From contig NZ_JAPEMB010000001.1 of NCBI RefSeq assembly GCF_026343125.1, positions 5,213,501 through 5,277,500 on the forward strand: a stretch of 64,000 nt of DNA. The letters are read 5' to 3'. Source of the stretch: Streptomyces sp. NBC_00094. Its GTDB lineage: Bacteria; Actinomycetota; Actinomycetes; Streptomycetales; Streptomycetaceae. The notes beneath the pieces were generated by a model. That model was not told where the DNA came from and did no database searches. It was given only the letters and a program-made list of their open reading frames with translations. Position 1 is the stretch's first letter. Each line of letters begins with the position of its first letter. A program made the translations under genes and the position numbers. This document shows positions 24,154 through 31,721 of the stretch, one piece after another.

Positions 24154-24395
24154 ACGACCACCCCCCACACGGCCGTGGCCGGGAGTCTGCGGCCCTTTCC
24201 CGCGACGCAGTGCGGGTGATTGCTGATCTCCCGATTCGCGCCCGCCACGGCCTGAGGAACGCCCGCTTCACGGGCCGTCTCGCGGGATTGGGTGAGAGCG
24301 GCGCACGTCATGCACCCCTCGACGCCGACCGGTTCCAACCCGCTCTGGGTTACCAGCCCGGTCCCTGATTCAGCGTGCGGCTTACGTTCAAGCAT
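24150..24395 (-). CDS. CxxC...HPH microprotein, first of a paralogous pair
   Basis: The 81-residue protein carries 'GCMTCAALTQSRETAREAGV' and then 'REISNHPHCVAGKGRR'. The spacing of CxxC to HPH equals that of the next gene. Its ATG at 24395 follows GAGGGG at 6 bases, supporting the start. It lies 65 bp downstream of the stop of the disrupted regulator, in the same direction, and overlaps the next gene by 4 bp. The IS in the regulator would be polar on it unless a local promoter exists. Confidence 0.68.
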   Translation of the reverse strand: MLERKPHAESGTGLVTQSGLEPVGVEGCMTCAALTQSRETAREAGVPQAVAGANREISNHPHCVAGKGRRLPATAVWGVVV

Positions 24396-24713
24396 CGATC
24401 GCCCCTCGGCTCCGTGACGGTCGTGTCAGGGTGCCGAAGGGTTGGGCTGAAGGGCGAGGATTATTGGTGTGGTCGGGTAAATGCGGCTGACCACTCGGCG
24501 AGGAGCGTTCGACACTCGTCACCGAAGAGCGCGTGTTCCTCGTATCGATCGAAGTCTTCCCGGTAAGCAGTCACATCGCGGTGATCTCGAAGGATCAATG
24601 CGCCCGTCCCGGTCTCGACAGTGGCGAGTCGCCTGTCGTAGACCGTGAATGTGTTCAATGAGCTCTTTCAGAGTGGCCACTGATCGGGTGACGGGCCAGC
24701 GTCCCGCAACGCA

Positions 24714-24775
24714 CGAGGCTCCTGTGCCGTTGAGAGAGGTGTTCGACGTCTCAACTCATCAGCGCAGGAGCCTCG
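24714..24775 (+). promoter_or_regulatory. inverted repeat that can mask the transposase ribosome binding site
   Basis: CGAGGCTCCTG (24714-24724) is the exact complement of CAGGAGCCTCG (24765-24775). The right arm contains the AGGAG ribosome binding site and ends directly at the TTG start. In mRNA reading in from outside, the hairpin would sequester the start, a known strategy of IS elements to prevent translation from impinging transcripts. Confidence 0.6.
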
Positions 24776-25525
24776 TTGGTTCCCTATCCTGCCGCACTCG
24801 ACCTGCCTCATGCTCTGGTCGAGTGGGTATCCATGCTCATCGTCACCCGTGAGGGTGACCGCCGCTGCAAGCTGCCGCCCCACCAGCGTGCTCTTGTGGG
24901 CCTGGTCTACCTTCGCCGGCACGACACGCTCGCGCAGATCGCCGCCGGCTTCGGCATATCCGTCGGCACCGCCCACGCCTACGTCACGGCCGTCGTCGAG
25001 CATCTGTCCGGCCGGGCGCCCGGTCTCCTGCGGGTCCTGCGCGAGGCCGATCCGGACTACGTCCTGCTCGACGGGACGCTCGCTGAGTGTGACCGGGTCG
25101 GCGACAGCCGGGCGGACTTCTCGCAGAAGCACCGCCGTCACGGCGTGAACGTGCAGGTCGTGGCGGATGCCGCGGGCAAGCTGCTGTGGATCTCGCCCGC
25201 GCTGCCCGGCCGCACGCACGACCTGACCGCGGCCCGTACCCACCGCATCATCCGGATCTGCGAACGCCAGGGCGTCCCCGTCCTCGCCGACCGCGCCTAC
25301 ATCGGCGCCGGCCCCTGGGTGACCACACCGATCAGACGGCTTCCCGGCCGGGACCTCACCACGACCCAGCAGACGATCAACCGGGCCCTGTCGGCGGCAC
25401 GGGCGCCGGTCGAACGAAGCATCGCAAGGCTGAAGTCCTGGCGAATCTTCCGCCGGGCCCGCTGCAGCCCCAACCGCATGACCGCCATCGCCGCAGCCAT
25501 CCTCACCCTTGAGCGTCAACGCTGA
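24776..25525 (+). CDS. IS5-family DDE transposase
   Basis: The 249-residue transposase starts at a TTG behind GCAGGAG. An N-terminal HTH-like region ('HDTLAQIAAGFGISVGTAHA') precedes the DDE domain: first Asp in 'YVLLDGTLAECDR', second in 'VPVLADRAYIGAG', and Glu in 'APVERSIARLKSWRIFRRAR'. Together with 'GRTHDLTAAR' this is the DDE_Tnp_4 type. It appears complete and potentially active. The stop lies inside the right terminal repeat. Confidence 0.93.
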   Translation: MVPYPAALDLPHALVEWVSMLIVTREGDRRCKLPPHQRALVGLVYLRRHDTLAQIAAGFGISVGTAHAYVTAVVEHLSGRAPGLLRVLREADPDYVLLDGTLAECDRVGDSRADFSQKHRRHGVNVQVVADAAGKLLWISPALPGRTHDLTAARTHRIIRICERQGVPVLADRAYIGAGPWVTTPIRRLPGRDLTTTQQTINRALSAARAPVERSIARLKSWRIFRRARCSPNRMTAIAAAILTLERQR

Positions 25526-26169
25526 AAATGCTCAATGGTCTCTCCGGCACATACCCACTTAGGGGAATTGCACCTAGGCGAACATTGGGCAGGCGAGAGA
25601 CGGACACAAGCCGGTCAAGCTGCATAGCCATTGCCATGGGGGGAAGCAGCGGCCATCGTGCTGCCTGCTCGGTAAGAATGAAGGTAAATGACTTCGTGGC
25701 GTCGTAGAGAACCTGTTGCCGTTCTAGCTTTCTCGCGATGGTCTTCGACTGATCTCCGGGAACATCGGCGATGCTTGCACGCACATATTCAGGTGTAGCC
25801 AGGAGTCCGGTAATCATCGAAAGCAGGAAGAAGCGGAATTCTGTGGAAACTGCTTCGAGTCTCGCTAGCTCATTCTGTTTCTTGTCCAAGCCTCTGCGGC
25901 GAGATGACCAGTGGTCTTGCCACTCAGTGTTTGCCGTACGGGCCAAAGCTAGGAGCTTTTCGGCTTCAGGGCCCGTAGCTTCAAGTGCTTCTAGGATCAA
26001 CTCTATATCGACCACGGCGGGCGTGAGCTTCCCGCCCTCGATGTTGCTGATCTTGGTTTGTGACATGTTGCAGCGGCGGGCGAGCCAGGTTTGCGTCTTC
26101 CCGGCTCGCTTCCGCTCCCTGCGAAGTGCTTCCGCTAGGTCTGATCTGGACTGACCTAGCCTCTCAGGC

Positions 26170-26694
26170 TCAAACGTCAAGGCCCTTCACGTACTCCTCG
26201 AAGGGTACCGATTCCTCTACGGCGATCCGCTGGTACTCGATGAAGGGGGAAACGTCTCCCTCGTATACCTCGCGGCTGATCTGCCCCCCATCCGCGTGGT
26301 AGTTCATGAGAACCACTTCGGTTCGGTCGAACATCCAGAAGTCTTGAACTCCTTCCAGTGGGTTCGTTCGCTCGGTCACGTCAAGAATTCTGATTTTCTC
26401 CCCTGCCAGGGAATGTGCCGCGTAGTACTGGTGGAACTCGAATCGCAGATACTCGGAGAGTGGCCGTTTGACGATGTGTACGCGGCCCTGCGTGCGCCCC
26501 TCGGCTGCCTGCCGGCGAAGCCTTTCGGTGTATTCGTTCGACACCGTGTGGGGGTCTACGCGGGCACCATTGCGCCACGCCTCGATTTCCTCGACCTCTT
26601 GCGGCATAAGGTATTGAGGAAGAGTTTCGAGACGCCATGCTTCCCGCCGGAAGCTCTCAAATCGAGCCGCCCACGATTCACCAGCCAAGAGCAC
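26170..26694 (-). CDS. DUF6879-like protein
   Basis: This 174-residue cytoplasmic protein resembles the DUF6879 family, which in Streptomyces is nearly always encoded directly before an HTH/DUF5753 regulator, as here. Landmarks are 'FRREAWRLETLPQYLMPQEV', 'RVHIVKRPLSEYLRFEFHQY', 'DFWMFDRTEVVLMNYHADGG' and 'YQRIAVEESVPFEEYV'. It overlaps the regulator by 11 bp and the preceding small gene by 17 bp, so coordinated expression is likely. No activity is known for the family. Confidence 0.8.
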   Translation of the reverse strand: MLLAGESWAARFESFRREAWRLETLPQYLMPQEVEEIEAWRNGARVDPHTVSNEYTERLRRQAAEGRTQGRVHIVKRPLSEYLRFEFHQYYAAHSLAGEKIRILDVTERTNPLEGVQDFWMFDRTEVVLMNYHADGGQISREVYEGDVSPFIEYQRIAVEESVPFEEYVKGLDV

Positions 26695-26884
26695 GAATGG
26701 CCTCCCTCAGGATGTGCTCGGGGATCTCAACGAGCCCTTCGCCGTCCGGCGGCGTGAAGGCGTTGGATACGTCGCCCTGGACCACGAACGAACCGGATGC
26801 GGTCCGGTAGACGTTCGGGCAGTCGTCCTTCCCGCAGTTGCCGTTTCCGTTGCCGGTGAGTCGGGTCAGTTCCTCGCGCGCCAT
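26678..26884 (-). CDS. small Cys-containing protein heading the regulator operon
   Basis: The 68-residue protein starts at the ATG at 26884 behind AAGGGGG. Core sequence 'NCGKDDCPNVYRTASGSFVV' followed by 'EGLVEIPEHILREAIRAL' fits small proteins usually found in front of DUF6879 genes. The two Cys in C-x4-C could coordinate a metal. First gene of the minus-strand operon. Confidence 0.72.
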   Translation of the reverse strand: MAREELTRLTGNGNGNCGKDDCPNVYRTASGSFVVQGDVSNAFTPPDGEGLVEIPEHILREAIRALGW

Positions 26885-26966
26885 GCTGAAACCCCCTTGT
26901 GTCTGGCCCCTGTTGGGACCTTCGGGGACGACGGTACGGACGTGCACGCTATGGGTCTACGCGGTC

Positions 26967-26982
26967 ACGCGAATATTCGTGT
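26967..26982. promoter_or_regulatory. near-perfect palindrome in the operon promoter region
   Basis: ACGCGAATATTCGTGT is symmetrical except for one pair, centred 90 bp upstream of the first operon gene in an AT-richer patch. It may be the operator for the HTH/DUF5753 protein. The surrounding gap (26885-27079) shows no gene. Confidence 0.45.
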
Positions 26983-27079
26983 AGTCGGGTAGACCGGTGG
27001 CACTGCTGCCGACCGCCCGGTGATCGGCGGGGGCGCGTCGGGGCCTCGCGGGCGTCCTCCGCCCTCTGTGGCAAGGGGG

Positions 27080-27107
27080 AGAGCCCCCGACGTTGGCCGG
27101 GGGCTCT
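27080..27107. terminator. element-borne terminator for the fumarase gene
   Basis: AGAGCCCCC (27080-27088) pairs with GGGGGCTCT (27099-27107) just downstream of the new fumarase stop. The element therefore brings both a replacement 3' end and a terminator. Confidence 0.7.
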
Positions 27108-27125
27108 GGAGGGATCAGGGGCGTC

Positions 27126-28811
27126 TCAGGCGAGACCAGGGCCCCGAACCGGGATGGTGGTGAAGGTCGGCTGAACGGGTTCCTGCGAAGTGAAGAAGTC
27201 GTTGCCCTTGTCGTCCACGACGATGAACGCCGGGAAGTCCTCGACCTCGATCTTCCAGACCGCCTCCATGCCGAGCTCCTCGTACTCGACGACCTCGACC
27301 TTCTTGATGCAGTCCTGTGCGAGACGGGCCGCCGGGCCGCCGATCGAGCCGAGGTAGAAGCCGCCGTGGCTGCCGCACGCGTTCGTGACCTGCTGCGAGC
27401 GGTTGCCCTTGGCCAGCATGACCTTCGAGCCGCCCGCCGCCTGGAACTGCTCCACGTACGAGTCCATGCGGCCGGCCGTCGTCGGGCCGAAGGAACCGGA
27501 GGCGTACCCCTCGGGGGTCTTCGCCGGACCCGCGTAGTAGACCGGGTGGTCCTTCAGGTACTGCGGCATCTCCTCGCCCGCGTCGAGCCGCTCCTTGATC
27601 TTGGCGTGCGCGATGTCGCGCGCCACGACCAGCGGGCCGTTGAGGGAGAGGCGGGTCTTGACCGGGTACTTGGTCAGCTCGGCGAGGATGTCGTCCATCG
27701 GCTGGTTCAGGTCGATGGTGACGACGTCGCTCTCCTCGGAGAGGTGCTCGTCCGTGGTGTCCGGCAGGAAGCGCGCCGGGTCGGTCTCCAGCTGCTCCAG
27801 GAACACGCCCTCGGCGGTGATCTTCGCGACGGCCTGGCGGTCGGCCGAGCAGGAGACGGCGATCGCGACGGGCAGCGAGGCGCCGTGGCGGGGGAGGCGG
27901 ACGACGCGGACGTCGTGGCAGAAGTACTTGCCGCCGAACTGCGCGCCGATGCCGATCTTCTGCGTCAGCTCGAAGACCTTCTCCTCCAGCTCCTTGTCGC
28001 GGAAGCCGTGGCCGGTCACGGCCGAGCCCTCGGTGGGCAGCTCGTCCAGGTAGTGCGCGGAGGCGTACTTCGCGGTCTTGAGCGCGAACTCGGCGCTCGT
28101 GCCGCCGACGACGATCGCCAGGTGGTACGGCGGGCAGGCGGCCGTGCCGAGCGAGCGGATCTTCTCCTCCAGGAACTTCATCATGCTCGCCTCGTTGAGG
28201 ACGGCCTTCGTCTCCTGGTAGAGGAAGGACTTGTTGGCGGAGCCGCCGCCCTTGGCCATGAAGAGGAACTTGTACGCGCCGCCGTCGGTCGCGTACAGCT
28301 CGATCTGCGCGGGCAGGTTCGAGCCGGTGTTCTTCTCCTCCCACATGGTGACGGGGGCCATCTGCGAGTACCGCAGGTTGAGCTTGGTGTACGCGTCGTA
28401 GATGCCCTTGGACAGGGCCTCCTCGTCGCGGCCCGGGGTCAGCACGTTCTGGCCGCGCTTGCCCATGACGATCGCGGTGCCGGTGTCCTGGCACATGGGC
28501 AGGACGCCGGCGGCGGCGATGTTCGCGTTCTTCAGGAGGTCGAGCGCGACGAACTTGTCGTTGCTCGACGCCTCGGGGTCGTCGATGATCCGGCGCAGCT
28601 GGGCCAGGTGGGCCGGGCGCAGGAAGTGCTGGATGTCGTGGATCGCCTCGGCGGCGAGCGTGCGCAGCGCCTCGGGCTCGACCTTGAGGAACGTACGGCC
28701 GTCGGCCTCGAAGGTGGAGACACCTTCGGAGGTCACCAGGCGGTAGGGCGTGGTGTCCTCTCCCAGGGGGAGCAGATCGGAGTACGCAAACTCTGGCATG
28801 ACGGCAGCCAT
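27126..28811 (-). CDS. class I (4Fe-4S) fumarate hydratase with element-derived C-terminus
   Basis: This 561-residue oxygen-sensitive fumarase converts fumarate to malate. Cluster cysteines are visible in 'VLPMCQDTGTAIVMGKRGQN', 'AACPPYHLAIVVGGTSAEFA' and 'NACGSHGGFYLGSIGG'. Starts at 28811 and 28799 ('MPEFAYSDLLPLGEDTTPYR') are both possible, and neither has a well-spaced ribosome binding site. From the shared 12-bp block (27192-27203) onward, the last 21 residues come from the integrated element and replace the original ending at 19335. They keep the conserved 'TIPVRGPGL', so function is probably preserved. It has its own divergent promoter gap (28812-29106, 295 bp, no gene). Confidence 0.95.
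   Translation of the reverse strand: MAAVMPEFAYSDLLPLGEDTTPYRLVTSEGVSTFEADGRTFLKVEPEALRTLAAEAIHDIQHFLRPAHLAQLRRIIDDPEASSNDKFVALDLLKNANIAAAGVLPMCQDTGTAIVMGKRGQNVLTPGRDEEALSKGIYDAYTKLNLRYSQMAPVTMWEEKNTGSNLPAQIELYATDGGAYKFLFMAKGGGSANKSFLYQETKAVLNEASMMKFLEEKIRSLGTAACPPYHLAIVVGGTSAEFALKTAKYASAHYLDELPTEGSAVTGHGFRDKELEEKVFELTQKIGIGAQFGGKYFCHDVRVVRLPRHGASLPVAIAVSCSADRQAVAKITAEGVFLEQLETDPARFLPDTTDEHLSEESDVVTIDLNQPMDDILAELTKYPVKTRLSLNGPLVVARDIAHAKIKERLDAGEEMPQYLKDHPVYYAGPAKTPEGYASGSFGPTTAGRMDSYVEQFQAAGGSKVMLAKGNRSQQVTNACGSHGGFYLGSIGGPAARLAQDCIKKVEVVEYEELGMEAVWKIEVEDFPAFIVVDDKGNDFFTSQEPVQPTFTTIPVRGPGLA
27182..27223. other. attR (right junction of the integrated element)
   Basis: Second copy of GAAGAAGTCGTT (27192-27203) with the element to the left and the chromosomal fumarase coding sequence to the right. 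Joining its left arm to the right arm of attL rebuilds an attP of about 42 bp with CCTG at one end and CAGG at the other. Confidence 0.8.
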
Positions 28812-29106
28812 TCCTTACTCGGCAGACAGCGACGCCGCCTCCATTGGCCGCGCGCCCTCCAGCGTAGAGCGACGGCGCGGCGCCGATCCTGTGAGGTAAG
28901 GCTCACTGGCGACCGGGACCGCGCCGATGTGGCGGGTTTCCGCTCCCGGGTTCCTCGCGGAAGGTCCGGTGTGCCGGGCGTCCGAAGGGAGGCGGTTTCC
29001 CGCCCCGGCGTCAACCGGCCATTTCCGTATGCGCGTTCGTCTGGTTTTCCACAGGCCCACCCCTTCCCCCTAGTCGCGATCTATCGCGTTTCGCTAGGCT
29101 GACGCC

Positions 29107-29799
29107 GTGGACCTCGAAAAGCAGCCCGAACCCGAAAAGCAGCCGCGGACGCCGGCCGAGACCGTGTTCGCCGACCCGCAGGGCTCGTTGCGGGCGTCCG
29201 ACGCGGACCGGGACCGGATCGCGGACATCCTGGGGGACGCCCTGGCCGAGGGGCGGATCGATCCCGAGGAGCACTCGGACCGGATCGACGCGGTCTACCG
29301 GGCCAAGACGGTCGGGGAGCTGGAGCCGATCGTCAGTGACCTGCCGGGTTCCCGGACCCGCCGCGAGCCCGAGCCGGCGTACGTGCCCGTGCCGGACGAC
29401 GACCCCGAGGGCGTCGCGGACAGCCTCGTCGCGATCTTCTCCAGCACCACCCGCAAGGGCCGCTGGAGGGTGAGCCGCCGGACGAACGCCTTCGCGCTCT
29501 TCGGCAACATCGAGATCGACCTGACCGAGGCGATCTTCGCGCAGCGGCTGACCACCATCAACGCGACCTCGATCTTCGGGAACGTCGAGGTGCGGGTCCC
29601 GGAGAACATCACGCTGCGCGGCAACGGCAGCGGAGTCTTCGGCAACTTCGAGGTCGTGACCCTGGAAGGCGTCGATCCGCAGGCCCCGGTCGTCGTCGTC
29701 AACGGCTACTCGGTCTTCGGCAACGTCGAGGCGAGACCCAAGCGCGGGAAGTGGATCACCGACCTCCAGGGCAAGCTGCGCAAACACCTCGGCCACTGA
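29107..29799 (+). CDS. DUF1707 / LiaF-like C-terminal domain protein
   Basis: The 230-residue cytoplasmic protein starts at GTG 29107. The DUF1707 domain (about residues 20-75, 'LRASDADRDRIADILGDALA' then 'HSDRIDAVYRAKTVGELEPI') is followed by a beta-helical region with repeats of 'FGN' ('ALFGNIEIDL', 'SIFGNVEVRV', 'GVFGNFEVV', 'SVFGNVEAR') like the C-terminus of LiaF-type cell-envelope stress proteins. No membrane segment. DUF1707 proteins are widespread in actinobacteria. Biochemical role unknown. Confidence 0.88.
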   Translation: MDLEKQPEPEKQPRTPAETVFADPQGSLRASDADRDRIADILGDALAEGRIDPEEHSDRIDAVYRAKTVGELEPIVSDLPGSRTRREPEPAYVPVPDDDPEGVADSLVAIFSSTTRKGRWRVSRRTNAFALFGNIEIDLTEAIFAQRLTTINATSIFGNVEVRVPENITLRGNGSGVFGNFEVVTLEGVDPQAPVVVVNGYSVFGNVEARPKRGKWITDLQGKLRKHLGH

Positions 29800-29984
29800 C
29801 CTCCGGTGCCGCCTCCGGTGCCGCTCCCGGTGCCTCGGTGATCACCGAGGCCGCGCGCTGACCGGAATTCGCCCTCGGGTATCCGCAGTGCGGAACGGGA
29901 CGGCACGCAGTGCATAGGCGCGCGCACAGCGGGTAGGGCTGCTCCATCGCCGCTCGCTCGCGAAGCCGTCGTCAGGAGTAGACC

Positions 29985-30356
29985 GTGCTGCAACTGCCGC
30001 ATCAGCCCCTCCAGGTCGCCGCCGTTCCCCCTCAGCGCACCCCTGCTCGGGAGGACGAGGCCGGCCCCTGGCACGCGGAGGCGGTGTGCCGCCGGGACGA
30101 GGCCGGGTTGTTCTTCGCCCCCTCCAAGGAGCCGACCGCCGCGCGGCTCGCCCGGGAGGAGGCGGCCAAGCGGGTCTGCGCCCGCTGTCCCGTGATGGTC
30201 GAGTGCCGGGAGCACGCGCTGCTGCAGCCCGAGCCGTACGGGGTGTGGGGCGGACTCACCGCCGCGGAGCGCCGTGTGGTCCTGGCCCGCCGCCGGCGCC
30301 GTGAGGTGGAGCTGAAGAAGGCGTCCGCGACCGATCGGATCGCCCAGGCCGGCTGA
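29985..30356 (+). CDS. wblI: WhiB-like (Wbl) iron-sulfur transcription factor
   Basis: The 123-residue Wbl protein starts at GTG 29985 after AGGAG. The four cluster cysteines are in 'EAVCRRDEAG' and 'RVCARCPVMVECREHAL'. The turn 'YGVWGGLTAAER' precedes a basic C-terminus ('RRRRREVELKK') for DNA contact. Wbl proteins bind a redox- and NO-sensitive 4Fe-4S cluster and partner sigma factors. Position between a fumarase/DUF1707 block and glpX is that of wblI in S. coelicolor as I recall it, so the symbol is by synteny. The 185-bp gap upstream holds no gene. Confidence 0.88.
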   Translation: MLQLPHQPLQVAAVPPQRTPAREDEAGPWHAEAVCRRDEAGLFFAPSKEPTAARLAREEAAKRVCARCPVMVECREHALLQPEPYGVWGGLTAAERRVVLARRRRREVELKKASATDRIAQAG

Positions 30357-30390
30357 CGGGGGAGCGGACGCCGTCGCGACCCGTACGGGA

Positions 30391-30423
30391 AGGGGCGCCC
30401 CCACCGCACATGGGGGCGCCCCT
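30391..30423. terminator. bidirectional terminator
   Basis: AGGGGCGCCCCCA (30391-30403) pairs perfectly with TGGGGGCGCCCCT (30411-30423) between the convergent wblI and glpX genes. Confidence 0.85.
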
Positions 30424-30437
30424 CTTCGTACCGTTCA

Positions 30438-30545
30438 GCCTCGTGCCGCCGCTCGGCGTCGTACCGCTCGGCGTCGTACCGTTCGGCTTCGAACCCTTCG
30501 GTTCACACCGCCCGGTTCACACCGCCCGGTTCACACCGCTCGGTT
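30438..30545. repeat. 15-bp tandem repeats after the terminator
   Basis: Units such as 'cgtaccgctcggcgt' (three) followed by 'ggttcacaccgcccg' (three, one degenerate) lie head to tail up to the glpX stop. Confidence 0.85.
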
Positions 30546-30553
30546 CACGCGGC

Positions 30554-31588
30554 CTACTTGGCGCGGTCGAAGTCGATCTTGCTGTACGCGCGCAGCTTCG
30601 AGAGCCGGTGCGTGGAGTCGATCTGGCGGATCGTGCCGGACTTCGAGCGCATGACCAGCGACTGCGTGGTCGCCGTCTCGGCGCGGTAGCGCACCCCGCG
30701 CAGCAGCTCGCCGTCGGTGATGCCGGTCGCGACGAAGAACACGTTGTCGCCGCTGACCAGGTCGTTCGTGGAGAGCACCCGGTCCAGGTCGTGGCCCGCG
30801 TCGAGCGCCTTCTGCCGCTCGGCCTCGTCCTTCGGCCACAGCTTGCCCTGGATCACACCGCCGAGGCACTTGATGGCGCAGGCGGAGATGATGCCCTCGG
30901 GCGTGCCGCCGACGCCCATGAGCATGTCGACGCCGGTGCCCTCGCGGACGGCCATGATCGAACCGGCGACGTCGCCGTCCGAGATGAACTTGATCCGGGC
31001 CCCGGTCTCGCGGATCTCCTTGACGATGCCCTCGTGACGGGGGCGGTCCAGGATCATGACCGTGATGTCCTCGGGCGAGGAGTTCTTCGCCTTGGCGACC
31101 CGGCGGATGTTGACCGAGACGGGGGCGTTGATGTCGACGAAGTCGGCGGCCTCGGGGCCGGTGACCAGCTTGTCCATGTAGAACACCGCGGACGGGTCGA
31201 ACATGGTGCCGCGGTCGGCGGCGGCCAGGACGGCGATCGCGTTCGGCATGCCCTTGGCGTTGAGCGTGGTGCCGTCGATCGGGTCGACCGCGATGTCGAC
31301 CTCGGCGCCGGTGCCGTCGCCGACCCGCTCCCCGTTGAAGAGCATCGGGGCTTCGTCCTTCTCGCCCTCGCCGATGACGACGACGCCGTTCATCGAGACG
31401 GTGGAGATCAGGGTCCGCATGGCGTTGACCGCCGCGCCGTCCGCGCCGATCTTGTCGCCGCGACCGACCCAGCGGCCGGCGGCCATGGCGGCGGCCTCGG
31501 TGACGCGTACCAGCTCAAGGGCGAGGTTGCGGTCGGGGGCCTCGGGGGAGACGACGAGCTCGGGCGGCAGGTGATGGCTCTCGGTCAT
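30554..31588 (-). CDS. glpX: class II fructose-1,6-bisphosphatase GlpX
   Basis: GlpX hydrolyses fructose-1,6-bisphosphate in gluconeogenesis. This 344-residue protein shows the metal and substrate motifs of the family: 'NGVVVIGEGEKDEAPMLFNG', 'IAVDPIDGTTLNAKGMPNA' and 'LMGVGGTPEGIISACAIKCL'. The N-terminus 'MTESHHLPPELVVSPEAPDR' is typical of Streptomyces GlpX and gives the start at 31588. It is divergent from the DUF4245 gene (133-bp gap). Confidence 0.96.
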   Translation of the reverse strand: MTESHHLPPELVVSPEAPDRNLALELVRVTEAAAMAAGRWVGRGDKIGADGAAVNAMRTLISTVSMNGVVVIGEGEKDEAPMLFNGERVGDGTGAEVDIAVDPIDGTTLNAKGMPNAIAVLAAADRGTMFDPSAVFYMDKLVTGPEAADFVDINAPVSVNIRRVAKAKNSSPEDITVMILDRPRHEGIVKEIRETGARIKFISDGDVAGSIMAVREGTGVDMLMGVGGTPEGIISACAIKCLGGVIQGKLWPKDEAERQKALDAGHDLDRVLSTNDLVSGDNVFFVATGITDGELLRGVRYRAETATTQSLVMRSKSGTIRQIDSTHRLSKLRAYSKIDFDRAK

Positions 31589-31721
31589 CGAAGCGCACCT
31601 TTCTGTACGGCGACGGCCGGGAACGGCGACGGCCGGAAAAACGAGGGTGATCCGACTCTATCGGTACGTCGACAAAATGAGCAGAGGGGCCCACGTTTGA
31701 GCGCGACACCATGATGCGACC

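Larger units (their letters stand above)
24660..25533. mobile_element. IS5-family insertion sequence (ISL2-group-like), 874 bp
   Basis: Imperfect terminal inverted repeats (24660-24676 and 25517-25533; 13 of 17 pairs, outermost GAGC/GCTC) enclose one transposase gene. The element is bordered by the direct repeat AAT (24657-24659 and 25534-25536). A 3-bp ANT duplication and this length are characteristic of the ISL2 group of IS5. It sits within the HTH/DUF5753 gene. Its GC content is higher than that of the surrounding element, in line with a separate arrival. Confidence 0.88.
24461..26180 (-). pseudogene. HTH/DUF5753 (Scr1-type) transcriptional regulator split by an IS
   Basis: The 5' part (26180 down to 25537) encodes an HTH ('LRRERKRAGKTQTWLARRCN', 'MSQTKISNIEGGKLTPAVVD') and most of a DUF5753 domain. 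After an 874-bp insertion the 3' part (24659 to 24461) resumes with 'NTFTVYDRRLATVETGTGAL' and 'YEEHALFGDECRTLLAEWSA'. Removing the IS and one copy of its 3-bp target duplication joins the parts in frame: 843 bases, 280 residues. The TTG start at 26180 overlaps the upstream gene by 11 bp. The truncated 5' product would read 8 residues into the IS and lose about 66 C-terminal residues. DNA binding might persist. Confidence 0.9.
19409..27202. mobile_element. integrated element (serine-integrase island, prophage remnant) in the fumarase gene
   Basis: About 7.8 kb lies between two copies of GAAGAAGTCGTT. It starts with a large serine recombinase and ends with an alternative fumarase 3' end fused in frame to the chromosomal gene. 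Inside are remnants of phage genes (capsid C-terminus, HTH protein), a hairpin-rich non-coding stretch, a minus-strand operon of regulator-associated small proteins and a nested IS. Codon use is less GC-biased than in the flanks. No packaging, lysis or complete structural gene is visible, so as it stands it is either defective or a satellite. Confidence 0.88.
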
